DNA from: Phanerodontia chrysosporium
Taxonomy: Eukaryota > Basidiomycota > Agaricomycetes > Polyporales > Phanerochaetaceae
Direction: 5' to 3'
NCBI GenBank assembly: GCA_001910725.1
Contig: MJGA01000042.1
Coordinates: 112,255 to 176,254, forward strand
DNA length: 64,000 nt
Positions within the stretch are counted from its first letter, which is position 1, and each line of letters opens with the position of its first letter. The position numbers and the translations under genes are program-made. Shown here one piece after another: positions 23,821 to 35,028 of the stretch. Below the pieces are notes generated by a model. It was given only the letters and a program-made list of their open reading frames with translations, made no database searches and was not told the DNA's origin.

Positions 23821-26800
23821 CTATTCCTCGTCCTCCTCGCCTTCGTCCTCATCCTCTGATACATCCATACCTGCAGTACGCATGCGCTCCTTGTCGCGCC
23901 GACGCTTTCCGTTGAGCTCGTCGAGGAGCACGAGCAGGTCCTCCTGCTCCTTCTCGACCTCATGGCGCTTCTCTTCAGACTCACGAAGCTGCTCCTGCGT
24001 GTTGGCAAGCTCAGTCTTCGTGCTATCGAGTTCTGCGCGCACTCTTTCCGCCTTCAAATGTGACTTGAATCAGTACAAGCTCAACGTATGAATGATGGCA
24101 ATCACGCGCACCTCGTCGGCACGCGCAGATAGCTCGCTGACCCGCGCGCGCAGTGCGTCGAGTTCTTGCGCCTGCCGCTGCAGCGCCTCTAGTTCGGCAG
24201 CTTGGCGAGCAACGGTCTCCCGAAGGGACGTCACGAGGGCCAGGGTCTCCGCGTTCTGTCCTGCAGATGGCGGTGGGGCATTGGGGTCCGTCGTGACGCC
24301 TCGTTGTATTGTGTCTGGCATAGATGTAAGTGCGGTCCGTGTATATGTGCAACGGCGAGTGACGTACAGTAATTTGACTTCCAGAAGTCGACGAAGCCCA
24401 GTCGAACCAAACCTCGGCCTCGCGCTCGCCATCACCATTGCCTGTGAGCGGCACGCCCTGCTGCGGGTACGGCAGGACGAATGTGTCGGGCCCAATCGCC
24501 TTGAAGCGGTCATCATCGCGCAGGTGCGTGATACGCCCCACAAGTAGATCAGGCCCGAGTCGTGTCAAAATAGGATAGATGGTTGTCCTATGAGAAGATT
24601 AAGTGGGATGTATGAAGACATATTTCACGGATATCGCACCTTGTAATCTCACCCGGCTCGTGATTGAACTCGTAGCAGACACCCAGCAAGAAGGCACACA
24701 ATGCAGGGATCATCGCGTCAGACTCGGGAGCCTGGTTTATCGGCTCGACCAGCTGTCAAAATGAAAGCATGTCTAACCTATCGTGAGGGAGTCAAAACAG
24801 AGTACATACCATGCCGAGAGCGCCTGCTTCCAAGAAGTCCCTGACAGACGGCGGGTCCTCCCAGAGCCACTGGATAAACAGGCAAAGATACCCAACGATG
24901 AGTCTGTCCCACTCACGGGCCTCACGTTCAGACGTGTCTGCGCGACGGCGCGACAGGAGCGCGAGCGAAAGGTGCTCGCTGAGTATCTGCAGCAGCGTCT
25001 GCTGCTCCTCTTCGGGCTCGGGCTCAGGCTCAGGCGGCGGGGGCGCACCGCCGTCCGCGGGCACGAAGAACGCGGAGTTGTCCGCGGCAGGGGCTGCGGA
25101 ACGATGGTGCGGGCGAGGGCCTTGGCGCGCGGTGAGAAGCGGATGAGGTCCGCGAAGAGGAGTGTCGAGAAGTGCGTCGAGGTGACACTGGCGATGTCGA
25201 GTGGCGATGCAGGCTGTGTGATCAGGGCCTGCAGGAGAGGAGTTATGGGTGGGCGTTCCGTGGTGCCTGCAAGAGTCGTCAATTTGCGTCGCAGCCAAGA
25301 GAACGGTTGTTCTGACCTTCTGGCGGGACCATAGCCTGGACTATAGCTTCACGAATGTCGCCTCGCTGGACGAAGTTCTGAAGCGCAGGTTTGTCAGCAT
25401 ATCCCAGCTCAAGAAAAGATCACACGAACCTACCTGGAACACGCCAAGTGCAGCGCCCCGGAGCTCCATGCTGTCTCTCGTCCGCTTTGCACCTAAGACT
25501 CCGTTGAATTCACCGTGCAACACGAGATCAACGAGCGCGTCAAGAGCAGAAGCTGGCTCGAGGCGGTCCCATTCCTCGCCATTAGACTCGGGTACCGGAA
25601 TGTAGGGAGTGATTGACATGGACGGCAGAGGAATGTTGAGATTCACTGGCAGCAGACGGAGAGCCTGTATTACTGGCATGAGAAAGGAACTCCACAGCAC
25701 GGAAAGCAGACGCATATACCTGGGTTTTTAGCGATGTCGGTGCATTACTTGACAATCCAAGTTCGATAAAGCAGCGGCAGAATGCGAACGTTTCTTCAGG
25801 CTAAGCACTAGCCGTCAAGTCGGATGTTCATGAGCAGAAGTGAAGAACGTACGCTGCCACCTTTCGAATTCACAAGAATGCCCATTACACTAATCACGAG
25901 TGCTGCATTTACGCGCTTTTGCGGTGGATCCCAGAATTGAAGGGCAAAGTTCTGCGGTGCAGGCTCATGTGGAGGGAGTGAGGGGGGAAGAGCAGAAGCG
26001 ATGGGAGGATTGGCGGTAGTGAGGTTTCACGGAAGTAGCTCTTGAGAGTGGTCAGGATATGTGTGAGATGCGAGTAATCAGTAAGAATACCTGGTTAGAA
26101 GTGTTGTACCGCAGAAGCGTGTCGACACAAGTCAAGGCGTCGCGAACTGTCACGCCGCCTTCTACCCCTCCTTCTTGTGTCACAATGTTGAAGAGCTTCT
26201 CGAAAGCGCCCTCAAATGCAAGAATCTTCTGGATGTCTGGGCTTTGTGAAAGCAGCAGCTGGAGCATCGTTAGGGCCTCTGAGCAGGATCTTGCGTCAGA
26301 CCAGGCATAGATAGAGGACACAGCATATACACACCTGTACGGATAATCTCCCTCTTCTCATCCAAGATAGCGATGACAGTCGTGGCCCTACCGGGGCCTT
26401 CAAGAAGTAGCCCTGCACTACCTGCCGCCGGTTCTGCAGAAGCGTGACGAGGTATTGCAGGATCGTAAGTCGCAGGTAGAAGGACTGGTCGGCTAGAAGA
26501 GCGAAGAGTTTATGCGTCGCAGCCTCAGTCTCGAGAATCTTGTCGGTGTGCTTGAAGCTTAGCTCTTTCTCCTGCGCCGGCGCGTCGTCATTGACTTCGC
26601 AGAGGATGTTCAGTGTCTCGAGAACGGCCTTGCCGATGTCCGCGTCCAGCTCTGCATCGTTCTGGAGCACTTCAAGGAGCCCAGGCAGCGCTTTCTCGCC
26701 GATATCTGCTCGCCAGTCACGCGCGAGGCCCTTGAGCGCAAGGACGGCTGCGCGTCGGTCGGCGAGGAGCGTCGCAGGCTCAGGCGGTCGCTGAGCCGGG

Positions 26801-26876
26801 CGATCGTGTCTGACGGCGTCTGCGGGACGCCCTGCGGTCCCCGGAGAGCGATGTACGTCTGGGAGAGAAATTCCAT
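23821..26876 (-). CDS. USO1: Vesicle tethering protein USO1/p115 (five single-base breaks)
   Basis: Eleven exons: 26876-26335, 26278-26091, 26040-25853, 25800-25720, 25664-25434, 25377-25317, 25266-24810, 24752-24640, 24587-24368, 24314-24112, 24051-23821. The armadillo-like head is seen in DTIARLSDRL, ADRRAAVLALKGLARDW and ILNILCEVNDD-type helices. It continues through FALQFWDPPQKRVNAALVI and WDRLIVGYLCLFIQWLWEDP, then a Gln/Glu coiled coil (AELEALQRQAQELDALRARV) and an acidic end (SEDEDEGEEDEE). This is the ER-to-Golgi tether. The frame shifts by minus one at about 26779, 26411-26413, 25982-25987, 25090-25093 and 24394. Allowing one missing base at each makes every splice phase agree and yields about 839 residues. 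Most sit in G/C runs, so base-calling error is likelier than a dead gene. Confidence 0.85.
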
Positions 26877-26956
26877 GGCAAAGTGGGCACGTCGACGTCG
26901 ACGTGTAGGGTGAGATCAAGCTGCGACGGACACGACACTGCGCATCGCCCAGCTCT

Positions 26957-26984
26957 CACGTGATGGCGCATCAATTGATGCGCC
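26957..26984. promoter_or_regulatory. Palindrome and CACGTG in a bidirectional promoter
   Basis: Between the divergent starts of USO1 (26876) and the NKAP gene (27156) lies CACGTG (26957-26962), a binding site type for bHLH factors. A perfect 20 bp palindrome, GGCGCATCAATTGATGCGCC (26965-26984), follows almost at once. The spacing and symmetry suggest a dimer-binding site serving both genes; this is inference. Confidence 0.45.
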
Positions 26985-27155
26985 CATGGGAAAGCGGGGT
27001 GGGCGCCGGCGTACGAACGCCCTCTCTCCACACCGCCACCTCGACGTCGCTGACACATCTTCTGCCGTCTTCAAAGAATTTATAGTTAGACGGTACGGTC
27101 TCTGTGCCTCCATCCCTTGAACATCATGAGTAACCATTGTTAGGGTTGCCGTAAC

Positions 27156-28262
27156 ATGTCGAGCAGGACGGAAGACAGACGTGACCGCCGAGATCGCAGC
27201 CGAAGCAGGGATCACTATGGACGCGAGCACTCAAGAGAGCGGCGGTCTGAAAGATACGAAGGACGGATATCGCGGGTAGAAAGAGAAGAGGGGGAACACC
27301 GCTCTGCGCGTCGCTCGCGCAGCCCGCGGCGGAGATCTCCCTCCCACGACGTGCGAGGTCGCGCTCACCATTTCGCAGACGTTCGCGGTCTCGCTCGCGT
27401 TCGGAGAGCGTCGAACGTCAAAGGCGGAAAGATAAAGAACGCAGAAGATCACGCTCGGTCTCGAGTGCATCGTCTTCCTGCAGCTCCTCTGACGAAAAGC
27501 GGCACAAGAGAAAACACAGGCATCACAAGCGGAAGCGCAGCAGAAGTCGGGATAGGAAGGAGCGGAAGAAGGAGAAGAAGGAGAGGAAAGAGAAGAAGGT
27601 GCGCGGCTTCACGCTCTAAAATATCCTCGTCTCATGCTCTGTGTCCAATAGAAGAAGAAGAGCGACCATTCCGTCGGCACACAATGGGGAAAACATGGGA
27701 TCATCAGCGAAACTGAGTATGTTTACATATCTTGCTCTCCGCTACTGCTCGTGCTGACGACTGCGTTGCAGTATCTACAACAAGGAGGCCGAGTTTCGCG
27801 CATGGCTTGTGGAAGAGCGCATGATCAACCCTGAGACGATCTCAAAGGAGCAGACAAAGAAGGAGTTTGCACGCTTCGTGGAAGACTATAACACCGCCAC
27901 ACTCCCGCACGAGAAGTTCTACAACATTTCCTCGTACGAGACGCGCATGGCTGCGCTCCGCGCTGGCGAGTTCCTGCCACCCACCGATGACGGGTATGAC
28001 CCTGAGGCCGACATGCGCGCGCTCCAGGGTGCCACAAACGCAAGCCAAGGAATCTGCAGATTCCCATCTCACTCGCGAGCAGCTAATGGAACTAAGGAAG
28101 GTCCAGGCCGAGCGTATAGAGGTGCGTGCCTCAGCTGGCGGAGGCGGTTCCTGAGCTCAACGGATTGCATAGGCGGGCAGAATGAAGATGCTCGGGATGG
28201 AGATCAAACAGAATATGGGCGTCCGCATGGACGGCACCTCGTTCGACGATGGTCCATACTGA
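27156..28262 (+). CDS. NKAP-type RS-domain nuclear protein (two frame breaks)
   Basis: Exons 27156-27598, 27652-27716, 27772-28121, 28173-28262. The N-terminal third is an Arg/Ser and Lys-rich tract (RRDRSRSRDHYGREHSRERR, later KRHKRKHRHHKRKRSRSR). The C-terminal part, WGKHGIISETDIYNKEAEF then FARFVEDYNTATLPHEKFYN, matches the conserved NKAP C-terminal (SynMuv) domain, an RNA-binding factor tied to splicing and transcription in the nucleus. The end is MKMLGMEIKQNMGVRMDGTSFDD. The frame is lost by one missing base near 27345 (a CCC run; the RS repeat continues in the next frame). It changes again near 28040, where the shift needs one extra or two missing bases. Otherwise phases agree. Divergent from USO1. 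Confidence 0.78.
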
Positions 28263-28718
28263 GTCCGGCATTGATACTTACACGAGCCCAGGGATGGGCT
28301 CGGCTTCTTACTTTGAGCTTCACTGCTTGATGTGCAATACACGATTCGCTCCCACAATGCAGGCGTACGTCCGCGTTCCCATGAACCATCTAAGGTAACT
28401 GCGCCACATTATGACGTCTCAACGGAGGGTCGTTCAGGCCAACGTCCCTTGATTGACGGTTCTACTCGCTCTTGCGTCTCAGTAAGTGTTGCTGCTCAGT
28501 TTCTGGCTCCAGACCTGATGTAAAGCCTAATTGGGTCTATCAGACGCAGACATGGCTGTGCAAGGATGCATTGACGTCTATATATTGCAACTCGGGGCCT
28601 CCGACCGGCCAACGGCCGATAGTAAGTAGCTCGGACCTGGACCTCTCTCTCCTGATCCCTCGCACCGTGGGTCGTCCTGCACAAACGAAGACTCTCGACT
28701 TTTCCAGACCAGTCAAGC
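28263..28718. other. Spacer before the first HET gene
   Basis: No gene assigned. Part of it may be the untranslated or first exon of the HET gene that follows, since the 5' end of that gene is not resolved. Confidence 0.3.
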
Positions 28719-30872
28719 ATGTTGTACCACGGCCACAGTAAGGCTACAAGAATATCGTCTACAGTTCATCTACTTACTCGATCGTTATACTCAGCACACG
28801 AGCGATCGCATTCGGGGCCGCGTGTTGGCCTTGCGAGCAAAGCTTTCGGGTGGCTCAATCCTAAGGCCTCTGCCGTGAAGCAGCTATCTAAATCTGTGAG
28901 TCGACAATATCGCTGTCAGCGATCTTCCTACTCACCTATGGCCCATGTCAGCATCAATCGCAGTCCGAGCCCGATGAGCACGTTCTGCGCAAATTCAGGA
29001 TTGGAAAGACGACAATCAACGCGGAAGATCCTCCTTGGGACACCCCTGTGGATCCTAGTCACGTCATCACTGTTGCTCAGTTCCGGGATACGCAGATGGG
29101 AGGGCAGAAGCATGGCGAAGCCTTTTGGGAGAACGCCGACGAACTGCGCCTTAGCGTGTGGGGGCTGATCAAGATGGCAGAGTTCGGCCTTCCTGAGGAG
29201 ACGCTGTTCAAGTCGGAGGTTATGGGAAGACATTCGCGCTTGTTCCATCACCTCGCTCCCCCGTGCCACTTCAGTGGGCCTACTATGGGCCTGGCGCCAT
29301 CCCGAACAGTCTCGCCGACACCCCTTGTGCCAGCATGACTGTTGATACCCTGCTCGACAGCTCAACGAAGTGCTCGGTACGAACTACACGATTGAAGAAA
29401 CGCGGGCTGCAACAGTGCCTCGAACACTTCCTGGCGGCGTCGTGCGACTTCGGTCAGGTGTATGGCGTGCTGCGCGGTCATTGGAAGGAAGACTTCCATA
29501 CCCTCCTCGCTCACCTGGCTGAGAAGCGCAACGAGGAGGAGGCGAAGCGGCGGAGGCCGTGCAAGAGCATTACATCAACAACTCAAACGCACCTCGTCGG
29601 CGCATGTGGGACCTATACAGTAACCGCGTACTACCCTCCTACGTCGTCCCCAAGCCGTCGCACAGCTTGATGACCCGCGAGCGCATGGCCGTGTCGCACA
29701 GCTGGGTGCGCGATGATGCGCTCAAACATGTCTGGACGCCGATCAACGGAAATGAGTGGCCCGTTCCTATTCCTAATGACACGACGCTCGAGCACGTCCG
29801 CGTTGAACTGCTCAACCTCGGTGCCGAGTACGTTTGGCTCGACGTGCTCTGCCTGCGCCAGCGCGGCCGCCCCGAGGACGAGGCCGTACGCCAGGAAGAG
29901 TGGAAGCTGGACGTGCCCACTATCGGCAACATCTACCGCGGTGCCCTCGTCGTCACCTACTTCAACGGCCTTGGACTCCCGCTTGACCCGTCGCCTGAGA
30001 CGCTCGCGTCCGACCGGCACTGGCTGAACCGCGTCTGGACGGTGCAGGAGGCGACGAAGTACTGGCTGCCCGGCGGCATCACGGGGGATGACTCCGCCGC
30101 GGCGCGCGCCTTCTTCCGCACGCTCGCGGAGCGCGCGGTCCCGCTCGACTCGACGGTGCGCTGGCCGCTCGCGCTACAGGCGCTGCGCGGGCGCGCATGC
30201 GCGACGGAGCTCGACCGCGTGCACGGGCTCGCGTACAGCATGTTTGCGGGCACGCTGCCCGTGTACGACGAGGGCCTCGCACCGGCAGACGCGTGGACCG
30301 CGCTCCTCAAGCACATCCACCCCGCGCAGCGCATGGAGCTCGCGCTCCGCCAGATGGCGAACCGCCCCGACGACCCCGCGCTGCTCCCGACGTGGGACGA
30401 CTTCCTCACGGAGGGCATGCGCATGCCGAAGTGGAGCGCGGCGTGGGATTGGCCCTGGCTCTACACCCTCGGCAAGGACACTCTCGGCACGTCCGCGCCC
30501 GGCACGTACTTCCAGCGCGACGGCCATTCTTTTGGACCTGCGGTCATTGTGAGACGCGAGAAGAATACCAGCGGTACTAACGAGGTCGTCGAGCTCGAAG
30601 GCACGACCGGCCTCCGGGAGCGTTTCACGCTAACGTGCCAAGTCAGCGGCGTCTTGGCAGTGGACACACCTTACATTATCATGAAGACTTCGCGCGAGTA
30701 CTGGCTAGTGGCCCAAGTAGTTGGGGAACGCCAGGTGCAGCAGAAAACCGCACTGGAGGTGGTCAAACGGGGATGCTTCAGCTTCACTGGCGACCCAGCG
30801 AAAATCCCTGAACAATACGGTGTGAACGTGGTATATATTTCAGATGAGGAAGCTCGCAAGCGCGGCCTTTGA
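28719..30872 (+). CDS. HET-domain (heterokaryon incompatibility) protein, copy 1
   Basis: The clean part, 29559-30872, encodes RVLPSYVVPK, MAVSHSWVRD, VRVELLNLGAEYVWLDVLCL and WLNRVWTVQEATKYWLPGG, the core motifs of fungal HET domains, thought to trigger cell death or self/non-self responses. Upstream coding continues back to about 28850 (KAFGWLNPKASAVKQLSKS, an intron 28895-28952, then HVLRKFRIGKTTINAEDPP). This part is interrupted by frame shifts near 29218, 29360, 29397 and 29553 (three minus one, one plus one). With those allowed, it aligns over its length with the HET gene at 41179-42975. The start codon is uncertain. Either sequencing errors or true decay of the 5' half could explain the breaks; the HET domain itself is intact. 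Confidence 0.75.
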
Positions 30873-31704
30873 GTGTTTATCTCGAACTAGATGGTTGGAC
30901 GATGTATGGCTAGAGACAATCCTCTGTATCACTATAGACTCCAATTGACAGTCATTTAGCCAAGGTCTGGCTCACGTCCTCTACCACTTGGCATCGAGCT
31001 CATAGTGCCATTAAGTTTTGAGTCAACTCGCCAGACATCCTAGAGAAGTATCCTCATCGCTAACATTTTCTTCGGACAACTCCTTGTTTTCGGGTACGGC
31101 CATGAATGTACTTTCTTGCGAGATCGCCGTATTCCTGCGCGGTTTATATGGCTGCAGCAATGTTGAGTCCATGGCTTGTGTCGAGGCGTCCTGAGCGTGG
31201 AGTTCAAGAGGGCTGGACGCCTTGCTAGAGCTGTGTGGTGCCGGTAGCGATAGGCTGCGCAGGCGAAGATGACCCAGGTAAGTGAGCGATATCGAAGGGA
31301 ATACCTTCCAGACGTCACCTTCATGCGGCTTGCTGAGAACCGCCGTTCCTAGCCCATAGAGCTTATAGTCGAACAAGAATAGATGGGTTAATCTCAGAAT
31401 GTAATTTAGAGAAAGCCACAGGCAAATTAATTACATCCCTATTACAAAGAGCTCTACGGGCGAGGAAGCGCAGAAGAGGGGGTTGGAGTAGGGAGGCGGT
31501 ATTACGGAAAGCAAAAAGCAAAAATAGTACAATATACCGTGAGGTATTCGTGAAAAGGCGTGAGAAAAAAGGTCGTAACGAAACGTCGTGAACTGCATCG
31601 AGCCGGCGCGGGAGAGCGGAGGCGCAGGCGTTTTCGCGTCGTGAACCCGGCGGTGCCCACGTTACCCGTCTCCGTGCTCCGCCGCTTGAGGGCCCTGGAC
31701 GGGC
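30873..31704. other. Intergenic region with an unassigned small open frame
   Basis: A 117-codon frame on the minus strand (31376-31023) has no recognised motif and may be chance. The rest holds the 3' regions of the convergent HET and opsin-related genes, AT-rich around 31500. Confidence 0.3.
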
Positions 31705-32703
31705 TTAGACGGCACCGGCCTCCTGCGCCTTGGTCGGGCGCGGCGCAGGCGCGGAGGTCTCGCTGAACTTGCCCGAGGCGAAGCCGAAGGCCTCGTAGTC
31801 GACGGTGCGGAGCTGGAAGAGGAAGAACACGAGGAAGATCGGGCCGGTGAGGAGGTCCAGGATGCCGTACCAGATCATCTCGGACGTCGGCGTGATGATG
31901 TTCGAGCCCTCAGAGCACGCCCAGCAGATCGGGTACGTGATGAGCATGAAGGAGAGGTAGCCCGCAGAGAGCCAGTAGCCGGTCTTGAACGCACCCGCGC
32001 CGGGGAAGGCAGTGCGCGGGCCGTTGACGAGGAGCGAGTACCTGAGCGAATGACGCGGTAAGTCTCTATTAGAAGAAGAGTGATCGACGAGACATACCAG
32101 ATGTAGAGCAGCGCGGTGGCACCGAATGCGAAGTAGCCCCACTTGTAGGTGCTGTGGACGAGGGCACCAACCAGGCCGGAGATGACGACGACCTCCGACA
32201 TGAACAGGGTGGTCGTGATATCGGAGAGCGAGAGGCCGGTGGTGAGGAGCACCGAGAGGAGGACGAGCGGGAAGCTGATGAACCACTGGATGTACCTCAC
32301 ATACTGTGTATCGAGTTAGTTTCCAAGTCGGGGTTGCGAACGTAGGACGGTGCACTTACCCAGATCTGGCGGGTCTCACCGTCGCCGCTGTCGCGGAACT
32401 CGGTCGCGATGGGGGTAGCACCGAGGTCGGAGGCCATCGAGAAGTAGGCAATGGACGTGGCGGTGAGGACGATGATCGCGAGGTTGTGGAAGAGCCGGGT
32501 ACCGCGGGGACGCTGTGGAGATGTGGTGAGCGTCCGGACTACTGCTGCAGTGGGAGACAGGCACTTACAACGAAGCTCAGGCCGATGACCACGAGCAGGA
32601 CAAAGGCGGTGAAGGAGAACACCGACCAGAGCCAGTCGGAACCGTGGGTGGAGATGTGGAGCTGGGCATTGGGCGGGTTGAGATCGAGAGCGTGGTTACC
32701 CAT
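31705..32703 (-). CDS. Opsin-related protein, HSP30/YRO2-like, copy 1
   Basis: Four exons: 32703-32569, 32512-32360, 32303-32098, 32041-31705, giving 276 residues with seven hydrophobic helices of the microbial rhodopsin fold. Helix C reads RYIQWFISFPLVLL; the position of the proton-acceptor Asp of bacteriorhodopsin is Gln. Helix G reads YGILDLLTGPIFLVFF; where pumps have the retinal Schiff-base Lys (LAKPVF-like), this has TGP. It therefore should not bind retinal and belongs with the opsin-related HSP30/MRH1/YRO2 proteins of the plasma membrane, often stress induced. A TATA-type TATAAAAG lies at about 32829-32836 on this strand, some 126 bp before the start. It shares intron positions with 38240-39226. 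Confidence 0.9.
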
Positions 32704-34084
32704 GGCTGGTGCTGCTACTGCTCGGGTTTGTTGAAGGAGGGGCGGTCGGCTGCGGGTCGGTGACTCCGAAGAGGGCTGGGGGTGTTGGGTGAGCAGAACA
32801 CTGAGGACCGGAGGAGGGGACGCCAGACCTTTTATACACGGAGCAGGCAGGGGATGCCCACCCTGGCCGCCTCGCGAGCCGGATCGAAGGCAGCGGGTCA
32901 GTGTCCGTAGACCCTCTATGCCCGCTGGGCGAGCGCACGGCGCCTTGCACACACACGCCGGACGCGTGTTGCGTCATGGGAGGATGGATTTAGTCCGCCG
33001 CACGCCGTCCTGGGAATGCAAGTGGCTGTGTCAGCTTATTCTCGTCAGCGTCCGCTCTGTTGTCGGAGGTCGGGCCTCTGACGGCCACGTTACGCGGGTT
33101 TTGTCGGGCGCCACAAAGCCGCCGCCTGGGGACGTCCGCGCGTTCGCAAGCAAACTTGCACGATAAATTCGTAAATGCTGCGACATTGCCCAAGTTAGCC
33201 TCCGCGCCACCGTGAGAGACACGTCGCCCCGCTGTGGGCAGGCGAGAAACAAATAACTCGCGTATGCAGGGCTATGGGCAAGCGGGAATCTGCGGGGTTT
33301 CCCGATCGTTCGAATGGCTAGCGCCCGTGTGCGGTCGAGAGCCCGCGCGTCCCAGGAGAGGTCCTATGAAACTCAATCAGGTCGCCTGGTCATTCTAGCA
33401 CAAGTGAACATCAGCGGCGGACACAGCTGACGTTGTGTGTATGTGGGCTGACACACCTCCCCGAGCTGACAGAGGGTCCGGAGCTGCCCACGCGATGGCT
33501 TCTCGAATCTACTCGCAGCGGCCCTCTGCGAATCCGAGTCACACAGGGCAGCGGGAGCTGGAATTCGAAGCCAGTTAGCGGGCGAACTCAAGCGGCGGAA
33601 GCAAGCGAGAACGTAACGTTGACGGCGGTCAAGCTTCGGGGCACCTAGAGCGGGACCAGCGTGCCCAGAACATTTCCTGTCATGGATGAAGGCGGCGTAC
33701 CGGAGCGCACAAAGCGCGAACCTGAATAGAAACATACCACAGCATGATGAGGAGAGTTTGGGGGATCCTGGCATGATCAATACGACGGCTGTGCCGCGGA
33801 CAGTTATTCTTGGACTTGCCGCTATGCTCCGGAGGTCGTCCCGCCAACTGAGCGGGCTGCCGTGTCTGATGATGGACAACAATAACACGATTGCAATGGT
33901 ATACGACAGCATGTAGCGGGGCGACAATGATGGAAAAAACGGGTCCGGTGTTTAATCTAGCCAATTCGGTCTGTGAAGTCCTGCGCGAATATCGAGCGTG
34001 CCGGGTCTTGCTTGACACGCTCGTCTTTGAGCATACTGGATGGTGTTAGAGGTGGGATCCCGGGCATAGGAGAAGCGGGTCTGC
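32704..34084. other. Intergenic region with the copy 1 opsin-related promoter
   Basis: The first 150 bp hold the TATA box (about 32829-32836) of the minus-strand opsin-related gene. The remainder has no supported gene. Confidence 0.45.
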
Positions 34085-34777
34085 TCACCGAGCATTGATT
34101 CGAGGATCGTCACCCTCGACGCCAAGCACGGGCTGCGGTGTCTTCGCCTCAATAACCTTTAGACCGGCCAGAAGTTAGCAACCCTCGGACTTTGCGAGGC
34201 AGGGTCGCAGGCTGCATGGGGACAGCGAGGGATCCATGAGACGGAACACGCACGTAGTGGTTATCGCAGTGCGGGCAGTACTCATCGCTCTCCTCGTAGT
34301 TCGTCATATCCTTGCGGAACGCCTTCTTGCATTTCTTGCACATGAAGGCCATCTCGGTCGTCTTCCGGAGACGGTGGTCCTGTGTCTCCGCGTGGCACTC
34401 AGCGCAGTCGAACCACTGCTTGCAGCATGGCGCACGGATGGAAACCTGCGCGTTCAGAATGTGTTTGCTGCGATAGATAGGAGTCGGTAACGCGATTCAA
34501 ACAGGCACGCGAGAAAGACTTGCTGCTCCAGGGTCCGCTCGGTCCAGTCAGAGCCTCACGACGCTGGCAGGGTCGTGGTCGCCGGCTGAGACAGACCCTG
34601 GCCCAGAAAGTCCCAGACAGCCGACTGACCACATATCGGAGTGAAGATGGTGTGTGGGCGAGGGTTGACCTGGGTGTATGCGCGACCAGATGAGGGTTGA
34701 GGGAAGAGATCGACCTCACGAGCCTCTGCCCGCTCCGCGCTTGCCGCTCACCACCACGTTCCCCGCTTCCGCAACAT
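34085..34777 (-). CDS. CHY zinc finger protein
   Basis: Exons 34777-34752, 34467-34254 and 34156-34085, giving 103 residues. The core reads CKHILNAQVSIRAPCCKQWF, then DCAECHAETQDH, MAFMCKKCKKAFRKDM and DEYCPHCDNHYV. These are the Cys/His pairs of the CHY zinc finger also found in Hot13 and the N-terminal part of RCHY1-type proteins. Such small fungal CHY proteins bind zinc; a role in intermembrane-space protein import is known for yeast Hot13 but is not shown here. The C-terminus VIEAKTPQPVLGVEGDD fits relatives. The first intron (34751-34468) is 284 nt, much longer than others here, so the 26 nt first exon is tentative, although it restores the CKHI start typical of the family. Confidence 0.82.
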
Positions 34778-35028
34778 TTTTGCACGTCCGGCAGGGCCTG
34801 CAAAGCCAATCTAAACACCAATTTGACTACATCTCCAGCGTCGCTCTCGTCGAGGGCGGCAGGATGCATGCCTGAAAGGGCGGTTGAGCTCATTTCTCCG
34901 TCGACACGAGGCGCTGAGAAACGGCAGGCACTGGCCGTCGCGGCCATCTTGAACACCACCAAGATCTCTCACCGACGTCGACGGCGCCGGGCTGGCCAGA
35001 AGTCCCGGTCGACGCACGCGGTAGGCGA

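Noticed and set aside
26785..26876. Intron near the USO1 start to explain the first frame change
   Set aside because: Any intron there would remove the conserved DTIARLSDR segment; a single lost base keeps it.
30079..30580. Several long Arg/Ala-rich frames on both strands
   Set aside because: They are by-products of high GC in the third codon position of the HET gene and lie wholly inside it.
34399..34962. Minus-strand frame of 187 codons around the CHY gene 5' end
   Set aside because: Only a short part could be exonic; the CHY protein needs another frame and an intron.
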